From Pelomonas sp937871895 (GTDB taxonomy: Bacteria > Pseudomonadota > Gammaproteobacteria > Burkholderiales > Burkholderiaceae_C): 64,000 bases of DNA. Of this stretch, positions 18,535-26,657 are shown in pieces (the stretch's first letter is position 1; each line of letters starts with the position of its first letter). The stretch lies in NCBI RefSeq assembly GCF_046348265.1, contig NZ_JAXMEO010000008.1. One strand, given 5' to 3'. The notes below the pieces were generated by a model, which was given only the letters and a program-made list of their open reading frames with translations, did not search any database and was not told the DNA's origin. Both the position numbers and the translations under genes were made by a program.

Positions 18535-20085
18535 ATGGCCAGCAAGAGTCAAAGCATTGGTCAACGCATGGGCCTGGTCCTCGGGCCGGTGCTGCTGATC
18601 GCCTTGGTGGGGTCGGGGCTGGGCTGGCGGGCCCTGCTGCACGTGGGTGAGCGCACGCAGGAGGTGGTCAGCGACAGCGTCGCCACCGAGCGCCTCGTCA
18701 GCGAGTGGCAGCGGCACACCGGCATCAATGTGGCCCGCGCCACGGCCATCGTGGCCAGCACCGATGCCGCGCTGGCGGCCGAACTGGCGCCAGCCATGGC
18801 CGAGACCAGCCAGGCCATCAATACCGTTCAGAAGCAAGTCGAGGCCCTGGCCAGCACCGCCGAAGAAAAGCGTCTGCTGGAGCGGCTGGGCGGCGCCCGC
18901 AGCAGCTACCTCAAGGTGCGGGAGAAGGTGCTGGGTCTGCGCAAGAGCGGCAAGGCCGACGAAGCGCGGCAAGCCTTTGAGGCCGAGTTCAAGCCCTCTG
19001 CGGCTGCCTATCTTGAGGCCATGCAGGCCGTGACCGCGCATGAGCGTAGCCAGTTCGACGCGGCGGCGGCTGATGTGGCGCGCATCAACCAACAGGCCCG
19101 CCTGGCCCTGCTGCTGTTCTCGGCGCTGGCCATTGGCGCGGGCGCCTGGCTCGGCCTGTGGCTGACGCGGTCCATCGGCCGCCCGGTACAGAACGCCGCG
19201 CGCCTCGCCGAGGGCATCGCCACCTACGACCTGACCCAAAGCGTGCCCACGCAGGCCGGCCCCGGCACGCGCGAGACCGACCAGTTGCTCAGCTCGCTGG
19301 ACGACATGCAGAGCGCCTTCCGCAGCTTGATCACCGGTGTGCGCTCGGCTGCCGACAGCGTGGGCACCGCCAGTGCCGAAATCTCGGACGCCTCGCTCGA
19401 CCTTTCGCACCGCACCGAGGTGGCGGCCTCCAGCCTCCAGCAGGCGGCCTCGGCCATCAGCGAACTCAACGACACCGTGCGCGCCACCGACCAGGCGGCC
19501 AGCAACGCCAACCGTCTGGCGGCCGAGGCAGCGGCGGTGGCCCAGCGGGGGCACGACCGCGTCAGCGCGGCCGCCGCCACCATGGACTCGATCACTGACA
19601 GCTCGCGCAAGATCAGCGACATCATTGGCGTGATCGACGGCATCGCCTTCCAGACCAACATCCTGGCGCTGAACGCCGCCGTCGAGGCCGCGCGCGCGGG
19701 CGAGCAAGGCCGTGGCTTTGCCGTGGTGGCCGGCGAGGTGCGTGTGCTGGCCCAGCGCTCGGCCCAGGCCGCGCGCGAGATCAAGACTCTGATCGGTGGC
19801 AGCGTGGAGCGTGTGGCGGCAGGGTCTGAGCAGGTTCGCTCGTCGGGCGACACCATGACCGAACTGGTCGAGAGCGTCAGCCGCGTGGCGCAGATCATTG
19901 GCGAGATCACGCACGCCATGCACGAGCAAAGCGATCGCATCAGCCAGATCACCGCCTCGGTGGGCTTGCTGGACCGCAGCACGCAGGAGAACGCCGCCTT
20001 GGTCGAGCAGTCGGCCTCGGCCTCGGTCAGCCTGCAACAGCAGGCGGCGAAGCTGAACGAATCGGTGGCGGTGTTCCGGGTCTAG
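18535..20085 (+). CDS. Methyl-accepting chemotaxis protein with four-helix-bundle sensor
   Basis: 516 residues. Membrane helix 1 (about 13-33), a largely helical periplasmic domain of about 150 residues with no Cys or aromatic-rich pocket (four-helix-bundle type), membrane helix 2 (LLLFSALAIGAGAWLGLWL), a HAMP domain (RSIGRPVQNAARLAEGIA), then the signalling domain with IDGIAFQTNILALNAAVEAA. It ends at FRV with no CheR-binding pentapeptide. The signalling region is nearly identical to that of the neighbouring receptor, suggesting duplication or domain exchange. GGAGG precedes the ATG. The ligand cannot be read from sequence. Confidence 0.93.
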   Translation: MASKSQSIGQRMGLVLGPVLLIALVGSGLGWRALLHVGERTQEVVSDSVATERLVSEWQRHTGINVARATAIVASTDAALAAELAPAMAETSQAINTVQKQVEALASTAEEKRLLERLGGARSSYLKVREKVLGLRKSGKADEARQAFEAEFKPSAAAYLEAMQAVTAHERSQFDAAAADVARINQQARLALLLFSALAIGAGAWLGLWLTRSIGRPVQNAARLAEGIATYDLTQSVPTQAGPGTRETDQLLSSLDDMQSAFRSLITGVRSAADSVGTASAEISDASLDLSHRTEVAASSLQQAASAISELNDTVRATDQAASNANRLAAEAAAVAQRGHDRVSAAAATMDSITDSSRKISDIIGVIDGIAFQTNILALNAAVEAARAGEQGRGFAVVAGEVRVLAQRSAQAAREIKTLIGGSVERVAAGSEQVRSSGDTMTELVESVSRVAQIIGEITHAMHEQSDRISQITASVGLLDRSTQENAALVEQSASASVSLQQQAAKLNESVAVFRV

Positions 20086-20127
20086 AGGCTGCCAGGTCAG
20101 CGGCCCCGGCGCTGCGGCATCAGGAAT

Positions 20128-22362
20128 TCAGCGCCCTCGGCGTTGCCATAGTGGCTTGCGCCCCTTGAGCTGCCGCTCAATGCCGTCGTTGAGCCGGCCT
20201 CGCAAGTCGTGCACCGATTCGACCTCGCCGAACACGCCGGGGAAACGCAGGTCCAGCCACAGCCACAGCGTGCACAGGCGCAGGCCCTGCTCCAGGCGGT
20301 CGAGGCGGGCGTGTTCGTCGTAGTCGTCGATGAAGGCCGGCCAGCCCACCTGGCCGCGTGCCGCGTGGGCTTCGATCCAGCCGGCATAAGCATCCAGTAG
20401 CACGGGCAGCCGCGTGTCCACCGGCGCCTGGGCGTAGACAAAGCGCTGCTGCAGGCTCAGTGTGTTGGCGTGCCGGTCCAGCAGTTCGGCCAGCTCCAGC
20501 ATCTGGTCCAGTGTGGCCACGGCAAAGTGGGCGTCGTCAAGCTTGAGCTGCTCGCGGAAGATGCTGAGCACCGCATAGAGCTTCTTCACGCCCATGCGCT
20601 GCGAGATGGTCTGCACGTGGCGCCAGTTGGGCGCCACCGGGGCCTTGAAGTCGCGCGGGGCGCGGGGCTCCTTGGGCAGCAGCTCGCGCAGCAGCTTGAG
20701 GCTGCTGGCCTCGGCCTCCTTGAGCACGCTGACAAAGCCCTCGTCGTGCAGGCCGTAGCGGCCGGCACGGCCGGCGATCTGGTGCACCTCGCTGACGGAG
20801 AGGTCGCGGTCACCGACGCCGTCGAACTTGCTCAGGGTCGAGAACAGCACGCGGCGGATGGGCAGGTTCAGGCCCATGCCGATGGCGTCGGTCGCCACCA
20901 GCACGTCGGCCGCACCCACGGCAAAACGCTCAGCCTCGCGGCGCCGCACCTCGGGCGGCAGCGCGCCGTAGATGACGCTCACCGTGTGGCCGCTCTGAGA
21001 AATCTGGTCGCGCAGCATCAACACGTCGCGCCGGCTGAAGGCCACCACCGCATCGCCAGCCAGCAGGTGGGTCATGGGCACAGGGGCCGGCATCAGCTGC
21101 ACCTGCTGCTTGCGCTCGAAGACGCGGCGCTCGACCTTCTCGCCGCAAAGCAACAGCAGCCGCTCGATGGCCGGCGCCGCGTAGGCCGAGGCAATGATGA
21201 TCAGCTCGCGCGCCGGCACGCCCACGATGGCCTGCGTCCAGGCCCAGCCGCGCGAGTCGTCGAACAGCATCTGGGCCTCGTCGATGACCGCCACGTCCAG
21301 CACGTCACGCGTGTTGACCATCTCGATGGTGCTGGAAACGACGCGGGCGTTCTCGGCCGGCACCGCTTCCTCGCCGGTCAGCAAGGAGCAAGGCACACCC
21401 CGGCCCACGAGCCGGTCTCGCCCCTCCAGCGCCAGCAGGCGCAGCGGCGCCAAATAGGCCCCATCCAGCGCCTGGGCCAGCCGCTCAAAGGCCGCATGCG
21501 TCTTGCCGCTGTTGGGGGGGCCGAGGTAGAGCGTCACCTGGCGGCCCAACTTGCGCGCGGTCTCGAAGCTGTCCGGGTAGCCCTGGAAGGCCAACTCCCG
21601 GCCCAGGCGGCTGAGCTGGTCCTGCTCCTCGACGCCTTGCTCCCAGCGGTCCTGCGCACGGGTCAACGCCGCCAGCAGGTCTGCGAGCGGCTGTGCCACC
21701 GAACACTCGGCCTGCAGGCGCGGCAGCAGCGAGGCGAGCTGCGCGGGGCTGCCCAGGGCTTCGCTGCGCGCCAGCAGGTGGTCCAGATGAGTCTTGAGCG
21801 CTGGCGCGTGCTCGTAGGCCGGCGCCTGGCCCAGCGCGTGCCGCAAGCTGCCCACGTCGCCATCGCGGAAGAAGGCCCACACGGGCGCGTCGTGCTGCGG
21901 CACGCGGTGCGCCAGCTCGATGCGCCAGCCCTCATGCGCCAGCGTCAGCGGCTGTACGGCCAGGCGCGTCCAGCCCTGCGCCTCGCGCCGCAGCCCGAGG
22001 GCGTCCAGTTGCGCCGCGCGCTGCTGCATCAGGCTGCGCAAGGTGGGCGCAGGCGGCGTGGCGGCCAGTTGGGCCAGCGCCGCCGGGATGTGCGCCGGCG
22101 CAATCCAGCGGCTGGGCCGCCCACCTGCGGCCGAGCGCGAGATCTGCACCCAGCCGCGTTCGTCGTAGGCAGCGTCGCTGCCGTCGTCGAGGTCGTTCGG
22201 CGTCAGCACCTGCGGCAGCGCGTGGGCGTTCTGGCGCAGGCGCTGCCAGTCTTCGGGCGTCAGCCCGGCTGGCAGGCGGTTGGCGTGGCGCGGGTGGGGG
22301 AGGTGAAAGCCCGGAGGCTGAGAAGCAGGAGGCGCTGAAAGCTGGGACATCGTGGGCCGCAT
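20128..22362 (-). CDS. Suv3-like superfamily 2 RNA helicase
   Basis: About 744 residues. The N-terminal 300 residues are poorly conserved. The helicase core has Walker A LYLGPPNSGKTHAAFERL, which is close to the GPTNSGKT of mitochondrial Suv3, motif II DEAQM, and motif V/VI DAIGMGLNLPIRRVLFSTL plus QIAGRAGRYG. A Suv3-type C-terminal region follows and the protein ends in a basic tail. Mitochondrial Suv3 unwinds RNA 3'-5' for the degradosome; bacterial homologues are essentially uncharacterised. Two Met codons four residues apart can start it. It converges with the chemoreceptor gene and is divergent from the DGPF-sigma factor module. Confidence 0.85.
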   Translation of the reverse strand: MRPTMSQLSAPPASQPPGFHLPHPRHANRLPAGLTPEDWQRLRQNAHALPQVLTPNDLDDGSDAAYDERGWVQISRSAAGGRPSRWIAPAHIPAALAQLAATPPAPTLRSLMQQRAAQLDALGLRREAQGWTRLAVQPLTLAHEGWRIELAHRVPQHDAPVWAFFRDGDVGSLRHALGQAPAYEHAPALKTHLDHLLARSEALGSPAQLASLLPRLQAECSVAQPLADLLAALTRAQDRWEQGVEEQDQLSRLGRELAFQGYPDSFETARKLGRQVTLYLGPPNSGKTHAAFERLAQALDGAYLAPLRLLALEGRDRLVGRGVPCSLLTGEEAVPAENARVVSSTIEMVNTRDVLDVAVIDEAQMLFDDSRGWAWTQAIVGVPARELIIIASAYAAPAIERLLLLCGEKVERRVFERKQQVQLMPAPVPMTHLLAGDAVVAFSRRDVLMLRDQISQSGHTVSVIYGALPPEVRRREAERFAVGAADVLVATDAIGMGLNLPIRRVLFSTLSKFDGVGDRDLSVSEVHQIAGRAGRYGLHDEGFVSVLKEAEASSLKLLRELLPKEPRAPRDFKAPVAPNWRHVQTISQRMGVKKLYAVLSIFREQLKLDDAHFAVATLDQMLELAELLDRHANTLSLQQRFVYAQAPVDTRLPVLLDAYAGWIEAHAARGQVGWPAFIDDYDEHARLDRLEQGLRLCTLWLWLDLRFPGVFGEVESVHDLRGRLNDGIERQLKGRKPLWQRRGR

Positions 22363-22446
22363 TGTCCCTAGCTGCCACGAGGGGCGATGCCCCGGCCCGT
22401 AAGATCGTCGTTCCCGCCCACAGCCGCCTGCCTGCGAGCCCCCGCC

Positions 22447-22794
22447 ATGCCCCACATGCTCCTCATCGTCGAACCCCTGGGACAACGCGCCGAGCGCGGC
22501 CTGGAGGGCGGCAAGGACGCCTACACCCGCATGGTGGCGTTTGGTGAGGAACTGGCGCAGGCGGGCCTCTTGATGTCGGTGAACTCGCTGTCCAGCAACC
22601 AGAAGCGCCTGAATATGGCCAATGGAGCAATGGTGGTGACCGACGGCCCCTTTGCCGAGGCCAAAGAGATGGTGGGCGGCTACTTTTTGCTCGACACCGA
22701 AGACCCCGACGTGGCCCTCAGCTGGGCGCAGCGCTGCCCGGCCGCCGCGTGGGCGACCATCGAAATCCGCGGCGTGGGCCCCTGCTACACCTGA
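22447..22794 (+). CDS. YciI/DGPF-family small protein (first of pair)
   Basis: 115 residues, a single YCII-related alpha/beta domain with the family signature DGPFAEAKEMVGGYFLL at about residues 66-82. In the ECF42 gene neighbourhood, DGPF proteins are the usual partners of the sigma factor, and their biochemical role is unknown. It is the first gene of a DGPF-DGPF-sigma factor run. Upstream, an ATCGTCGTTCCCG block resembles the putative -10 region in front of the second DGPF gene. Confidence 0.88.
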   Translation: MPHMLLIVEPLGQRAERGLEGGKDAYTRMVAFGEELAQAGLLMSVNSLSSNQKRLNMANGAMVVTDGPFAEAKEMVGGYFLLDTEDPDVALSWAQRCPAAAWATIEIRGVGPCYT

Positions 22795-22796
22795 TC

Positions 22797-22823
22797 TGTC
22801 GAAGCACACAACGCTGGATCGTC
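22797..22823 (+). promoter_or_regulatory. Candidate ECF42 sigma factor promoter
   Basis: TGTCGA lies 17 bases before CGTC, in the gap between the two DGPF genes and about 30 bases upstream of the second ATG. From memory, ECF42 sigma factors recognise a TGTCGA -35 element; that could not be checked here. The block around the -10 (ATCGTCGTCCCCG) recurs with one mismatch upstream of the first DGPF gene at 22404-22416. Confidence 0.5.
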
Positions 22824-22852
22824 GTCCCCGGTAGCCCCAGCAGGAGACCCCG

Positions 22853-23254
22853 ATGCGATTCATGATCCAAGTCCGCGCCACTGTCGTCAGCGAGGTCGGC
22901 GCCCCGCCCACGGGCCCCGAGTACGCCAAGCTGTTCGAGGAGATGGGCGCCTTCCACGAAGAGATGGCGCGCGCCGGCGTGCTGCTCGATGGCGCCGGCC
23001 TGCGCCCCAGCCGCAATGGCTGGCGCCAGCGCTATCACGCCGATGGCCGCCGCGAGGTGGTGGACGGGCCCTTTGCCGAGACCAAGGAGCTGATCGCCGG
23101 CTACACCCTGATCCAGGTGCGCTCGGAGGACGAAGCCCGCGCCTGGGCCAGCCGCTTCCCGCAGCCCTTCCCGGCCATGGACTGCGAGATCGAGGTGCGG
23201 CGCCTGTACGAAGACGCCGATTTCGCCCCCGGTGGCGACATGGCCCTGCGTTGA
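22853..23254 (+). CDS. YciI/DGPF-family small protein (second of pair)
   Basis: 133 residues, YCII-related domain with the signature VDGPFAETKELIAGYTLI in its middle. It differs clearly from the first copy, with a longer N-terminus and an acidic C-terminus, so the pair is an old duplication rather than a recent one. It has a strong AGGAG ribosome site and sits 17 bases before the sigma factor gene. These proteins are widely linked to ECF42 sigma factors, but no activity has been assigned. Confidence 0.9.
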   Translation: MRFMIQVRATVVSEVGAPPTGPEYAKLFEEMGAFHEEMARAGVLLDGAGLRPSRNGWRQRYHADGRREVVDGPFAETKELIAGYTLIQVRSEDEARAWASRFPQPFPAMDCEIEVRRLYEDADFAPGGDMALR

Positions 23255-23271
23255 GCCTCGGCTGAGCGCGC

Positions 23272-24522
23272 ATGAACGACGCTGACCTGGCCGCCAGCGT
23301 GTGGCGCCTTGAGCGCAGCCGCTTGATTGGCGCCGCCGCCAAGCTGCTGCACGACCTGGACGAGGCCGAGGACTGCGCGCAGGACGCCCTGATCGCCGCG
23401 CTGGAAACCTGGCCGCGTGATGGCCAGCCCAACAATGCGGCCGCCTGGCTGATGACCACCACCCGCAACCGCGCGCTGGACCGCTTGCGCCGCCGCCAGA
23501 TGCTGGCGCGCGAGCACGAGGCCCTGGCCGCCGACGACGAGGCCGCGCAGGCGCACGTGACGCCCGACTTCGTGCCCGGGCTGGACCTGGCGCGCGAGCG
23601 CGCGCTGCTGGGCGACGAGCAACTGCGGCTGATCTTCATCGCCTGCCACCCCGTGCTGGCGCGCGAGGCGCAGGTGGCGCTGACGCTGCGCCTGCTGGGC
23701 GGGCTGGAGACGGGCGAGATTGCCCGCGCCTTCCTGGTGCCCGAGGCGACGCTGGCACAGCGCATCGTGCGGGCCAAGAAGGCGCTGGTGGGCCAGTCCT
23801 ATGAGCTGCCGCCGCCTGACCAATGGGCCGAACGCTTGGACGCCGTGCTGGCGGTGGTCTACCTGATCTTCAACCAGGGCCATGCCGATGTGCGCACCGA
23901 GCTCTGCGACGAAGCGCTGCGCCTGGTGCGTCAACTGCAGCACCTGCTGCCCGACGAGGCCGAGGTGCAAGGGCTGGCGGCGCTGCTGGAGATCCAGGCC
24001 TCGCGCCTGCCAGCGCGTTTGGATGCCGAAGGCCAGCCCGTGCTGCTGCTGGAGCAGGACCGCCGCCGCTGGGACCGGCTGCTCATCCGCCGTGGCCTGG
24101 CCGCGCTGGCCCGGGCCGAGCAGCTGAGCGAGGCCGCTGGCGCCGGCTCCTACACACGGCAAGCCGCCGTGGCCGCCTGCCATGCCCGCGCAGCGCGGGC
24201 CGAAGACACCGACTGGGCCGCCATCGTGGCCGGCTATGACCGCCTGCTGGCGCTGCAGCACTCCCCCGTGGTGGCACTGAACCGCGCCGTCGCCGTGAGC
24301 CACGCCCAAGGCCCGGCAGCGGCCTGGCCGCTGCTGCAAGCCTTGGCACAGGAGCCCCGGCTGCGCGACTACCCCTACCTGGCCGGCGCCCAGGCCGACG
24401 TGCTGGAGCGCCTGGGCCACAACGCCGACGCCCGCGAGGCTTACCTGCGGGCGGCGGCGCTGTCAGACAGCCCCGTGCAGCAGCAACTGCTGCGTGCGAG
24501 GGCCGCAAAGCTTCGGGGCTAG
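23272..24522 (+). CDS. ECF42-type RNA polymerase sigma factor with C-terminal TPR-like extension
   Basis: 416 residues, more than twice a minimal ECF sigma factor. Region 2 lies in residues 1-90 (EAEDCAQDALIAALETWP and the AAWLMTTTRNRALDRLR segment). Region 4 follows (LTLRLLGGLETGEIARAFLV, with a recognition helix in EATLAQRIVRAKKAL). The last 230 residues are helical, with HSPVVALNRAVAVSH and YLAGAQADVLERLGHNADA, which match the TPR-like domain of the ECF42 group. In that group no anti-sigma factor is encoded nearby and the extension is needed for activity. The two DGPF genes upstream complete the usual locus. Its TAG shares a CTAG tetramer with the stop of the converging chemoreceptor gene. 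Confidence 0.92.
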   Translation: MNDADLAASVWRLERSRLIGAAAKLLHDLDEAEDCAQDALIAALETWPRDGQPNNAAAWLMTTTRNRALDRLRRRQMLAREHEALAADDEAAQAHVTPDFVPGLDLARERALLGDEQLRLIFIACHPVLAREAQVALTLRLLGGLETGEIARAFLVPEATLAQRIVRAKKALVGQSYELPPPDQWAERLDAVLAVVYLIFNQGHADVRTELCDEALRLVRQLQHLLPDEAEVQGLAALLEIQASRLPARLDAEGQPVLLLEQDRRRWDRLLIRRGLAALARAEQLSEAAGAGSYTRQAAVAACHARAARAEDTDWAAIVAGYDRLLALQHSPVVALNRAVAVSHAQGPAAAWPLLQALAQEPRLRDYPYLAGAQADVLERLGHNADAREAYLRAAALSDSPVQQQLLRARAAKLRG

Positions 24523-26075
24523 GCCGCCACGCGGAAGACCGAGACCGTCGTCACGAGCTGCTGGGCCTGGGTCTTCAGGCTCTCTGCCCCGGCGGCACTT
24601 TCCTCCACCAAGGCCGCGTTCTGCTGCGTGGCCTGGTCCATCTGGCCCACGGCGTCGCCGACTTGCTGGATGCCGCTGGTCTGCTCGGTGCTCGCCGCCG
24701 AGATCTCCGCCATGATGTCGCTGACGCGCCGCACCGAGGCCACGAGTTCGTTCATGGTCTTGCCGGCGCGGTCCACGAGGCCGGTGCCTTGCTCGACCTG
24801 CTCGACGTTGCGGCTGATCAGCGACTTGATCTCCTTGGCAGCCTCGGCGCTGCGCTGCGCCAACGTGCGCACTTCGCCGGCCACCACGGCAAAGCCACGG
24901 CCCTGCTCACCGGCGCGGGCGGCTTCCACGGCGGCGTTCAGCGCCAGGATGTTGGTCTGGAAGGCGATGCCGTCGATCACGCCAATGATGTCGCCGATGC
25001 GGCGGCTGCTGTCGCTGATGCCACGCATGGTGTCCACCACCTGACCCACCACCTCGCCGCCCTGCGCGGCCACGCCCGCAGCGCCTTGCGCGAGCTGGTT
25101 GGCTTGGCGCGAGTTCTCGGCGTTGTTGCGCACGGTGCTGGCCAACTCCTCCATGGTCGCAGCGGTTTGCTGCAGCGCGCTGGCTTGCTCTTCGGTGCGT
25201 TGGCTCAAGTCCGCATTGCCGGCGGCGATCTGCGTGCTGGCCATCGAGACCGACTCGGCCCCCTGGCGCACGCTCGACACCACGCTGGCCAGGCCATCGC
25301 GCATCTCGGCCATGGCGGCCAGCATGCTGGAGCGGTCGCCGGGGCGCAGTGCGATGTCGACCGTCAGGTTGCCAGCGGCAATCTCGCGGGCCACGTCGGC
25401 CGCGTACTGCGGCTCACCGCCCAGTTGACGCATCAAGGCCCGCGTGACCCACAAGCCCAGGCTCACGGCAGCGCCCAGCGCCAGCACCGCGCCCACGAGC
25501 ATCACGTTGCGGTTCAGGGCCCGCAGTCGGTCGGCTTCCTCACCCCGTGAGCTCAGCAAGCTGCGCTCTTCATGGTCGAACTCGGCCTGCAAGCCGCGGA
25601 AGGCGTCCATCGCCGCCTTGTCCTTGCCGGCCTTGAATTCTTTGACCAGGTCGTCCATGGCCGTCTTGCCTGCGGCCACCTGCTGGCGCAGCGTGATCAA
25701 GGCATGGGCCACGGCCGCGAACTCGTTTTCCTTTTGCCGTATCGACTCCAGGCGCTTTTGCTGCGCGGCGTTGTCAGATGTCAGTGCCTTGGCCTCTTCC
25801 CAGGCCTTCTGGAAGTCCTTCTGGCCTTGCGTCCAAGGCGCGAGGAAGGCCTCGTCCCCCGCAACCAGATAGCCCCGCGCGCCCGTTTCCATGTTCACCA
25901 TCGACTGCAGCATGCGGTCGGCCGTGCTCAGCACCTTGTAGGTGTGCTGGTTCCATTTATCGGCTTCAGCCAAACGGCTGCCGCTCACGAGCGAGGTCCC
26001 GGCAACCGCCATGAACACCAGGATCACCACGCCAAAGGCCAGCATAAGACGCTTGGCCACGGTCATCGAGCTCAT
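24519..26075 (-). CDS. Methyl-accepting chemotaxis protein with CHASE3-like sensor
   Basis: 518 residues. Membrane helix 1 (RLMLAFGVVILVFMAVAGTS), a periplasmic helical domain carrying the CHASE3-like motif NMETGARGYLVAGDEAFLAP, membrane helix 2 (VMLVGAVLALGAAVSLGLWV), a HAMP domain (LGGEPQYAADVAREIAAGNL) and a signalling domain with IDGIAFQTNILALNAAVEAA. It ends FRVAA, without a CheR tether. The ATG is set by an AGGAGTAGGT ribosome site. A very AT-rich stretch with a palindrome lies upstream, in the gap shared with the GntR operon. Confidence 0.93.
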   Translation of the reverse strand: MSSMTVAKRLMLAFGVVILVFMAVAGTSLVSGSRLAEADKWNQHTYKVLSTADRMLQSMVNMETGARGYLVAGDEAFLAPWTQGQKDFQKAWEEAKALTSDNAAQQKRLESIRQKENEFAAVAHALITLRQQVAAGKTAMDDLVKEFKAGKDKAAMDAFRGLQAEFDHEERSLLSSRGEEADRLRALNRNVMLVGAVLALGAAVSLGLWVTRALMRQLGGEPQYAADVAREIAAGNLTVDIALRPGDRSSMLAAMAEMRDGLASVVSSVRQGAESVSMASTQIAAGNADLSQRTEEQASALQQTAATMEELASTVRNNAENSRQANQLAQGAAGVAAQGGEVVGQVVDTMRGISDSSRRIGDIIGVIDGIAFQTNILALNAAVEAARAGEQGRGFAVVAGEVRTLAQRSAEAAKEIKSLISRNVEQVEQGTGLVDRAGKTMNELVASVRRVSDIMAEISAASTEQTSGIQQVGDAVGQMDQATQQNAALVEESAAGAESLKTQAQQLVTTVSVFRVAA

Positions 26076-26159
26076 ACCTACTCCTGGAAAGTTCGTTGTC
26101 GTTCCGAGGCCCCCTCGTTGGGGCCATCGAGCTGGTGACTGAATCCTAAAGGCGAAATC

Positions 26160-26176
26160 CAAAAATATCATTTTTG
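26160..26176. promoter_or_regulatory. AT-rich palindrome in the chemoreceptor/GntR intergenic region
   Basis: A perfect inverted repeat, CAAAAAT-ATC-ATTTTTG, lies 85 bp upstream of the chemoreceptor start. It is nested inside a wider GAAATC...GATTTC inverted repeat (26154-26190). It stands out in an otherwise very GC-rich sequence and may be an operator or promoter element. Confidence 0.45.
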
Positions 26177-26215
26177 CAGATTTAGATTTCCGTGCATTCG
26201 GCACAGGCGGGCCTA

Positions 26216-26242
26216 TTGACATCACGTGTCTACGTGTACTAT
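26216..26242 (+). promoter_or_regulatory. Probable promoter of the GntR-ABC operon
   Basis: A perfect TTGACA (26216-26221) is followed after 15 bases by TACTAT (26237-26242). The spacing is short, but the -35 match is exact and transcription would begin only a few bases before the ATG. The -10 lies inside the nested palindrome described separately. Confidence 0.55.
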
Positions 26243-26255
26243 CGTACTAGTACAC
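26234..26255. promoter_or_regulatory. Nested palindromic operator before the GntR gene
   Basis: GTGTACTA and TAGTACAC form a perfect 8-bp inverted repeat with a 6-base centre, ending one base before the start codon. Inside it GTACTAGTAC is a second perfect 10-bp palindrome (26244-26253). A dimeric GntR protein bound here would cover the -10 and the start, so autorepression of the operon is the simplest reading. Confidence 0.7.
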
Positions 26256-26657
26256 ATGGACGCAACCCATTTCGTCAGCATCAACACCGGCTCGCCCGAG
26301 CCGATCTACCGCCAGCTCATTGAGCAGGTGAAGCGCCGCGTGGCGGCCGGGCAGCTCAAGGCGGGGGACGAGATCCCGTCCGTCCGCGAGCTGGCCCAGG
26401 CACTGGCCGTGCACCCCATGACCATCTCCAAGGCTTTCTCGATGCTGGAGATGGAGGGCGTGCTGGAGAGGCGGCGCGGCCTGCCCATGGTGGTGGCGGC
26501 GCAGCACACCCGCGCCCAGCCCGCCGCCTCGCGCGTGGAACTGCTTCGCCCCACGCTGGAAAAGGCCGCCGCCGAGGCGCGCCAACTGCAACTCGACCCC
26601 CAACAGGCGCTGGACCTGTTCTCCCAAATCCTTGACGAGGAGCCCCCTCAGCCATGA
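26256..26657 (+). CDS. YtrA-subfamily GntR transcriptional regulator
   Basis: 133 residues. The winged helix-turn-helix occupies residues 10-80 (PIYRQLIEQVKRRVAAGQL, then IPSVRELAQALAVHPMTISK). The short C-terminal tail of about 50 residues, with no ligand-binding domain, is the mark of the YtrA subfamily, whose members repress linked ABC transporter operons. The start is an ATG directly downstream of a palindrome; an in-frame GTG further upstream would overlap the promoter. It overlaps the ATPase gene by ATGA. The inducer is unknown; in other bacteria cell-wall antibiotics act on such systems. Confidence 0.9.
   Translation: MDATHFVSINTGSPEPIYRQLIEQVKRRVAAGQLKAGDEIPSVRELAQALAVHPMTISKAFSMLEMEGVLERRRGLPMVVAAQHTRAQPAASRVELLRPTLEKAAAEARQLQLDPQQALDLFSQILDEEPPQP

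Noticed and set aside
18235..20037. 600-codon minus-strand open frame opposite chemoreceptor genes
   Set aside because: It is antisense to conserved receptor signalling domains and consists of biased repeats of Gly, Leu, His and Ala with no recognisable fold.
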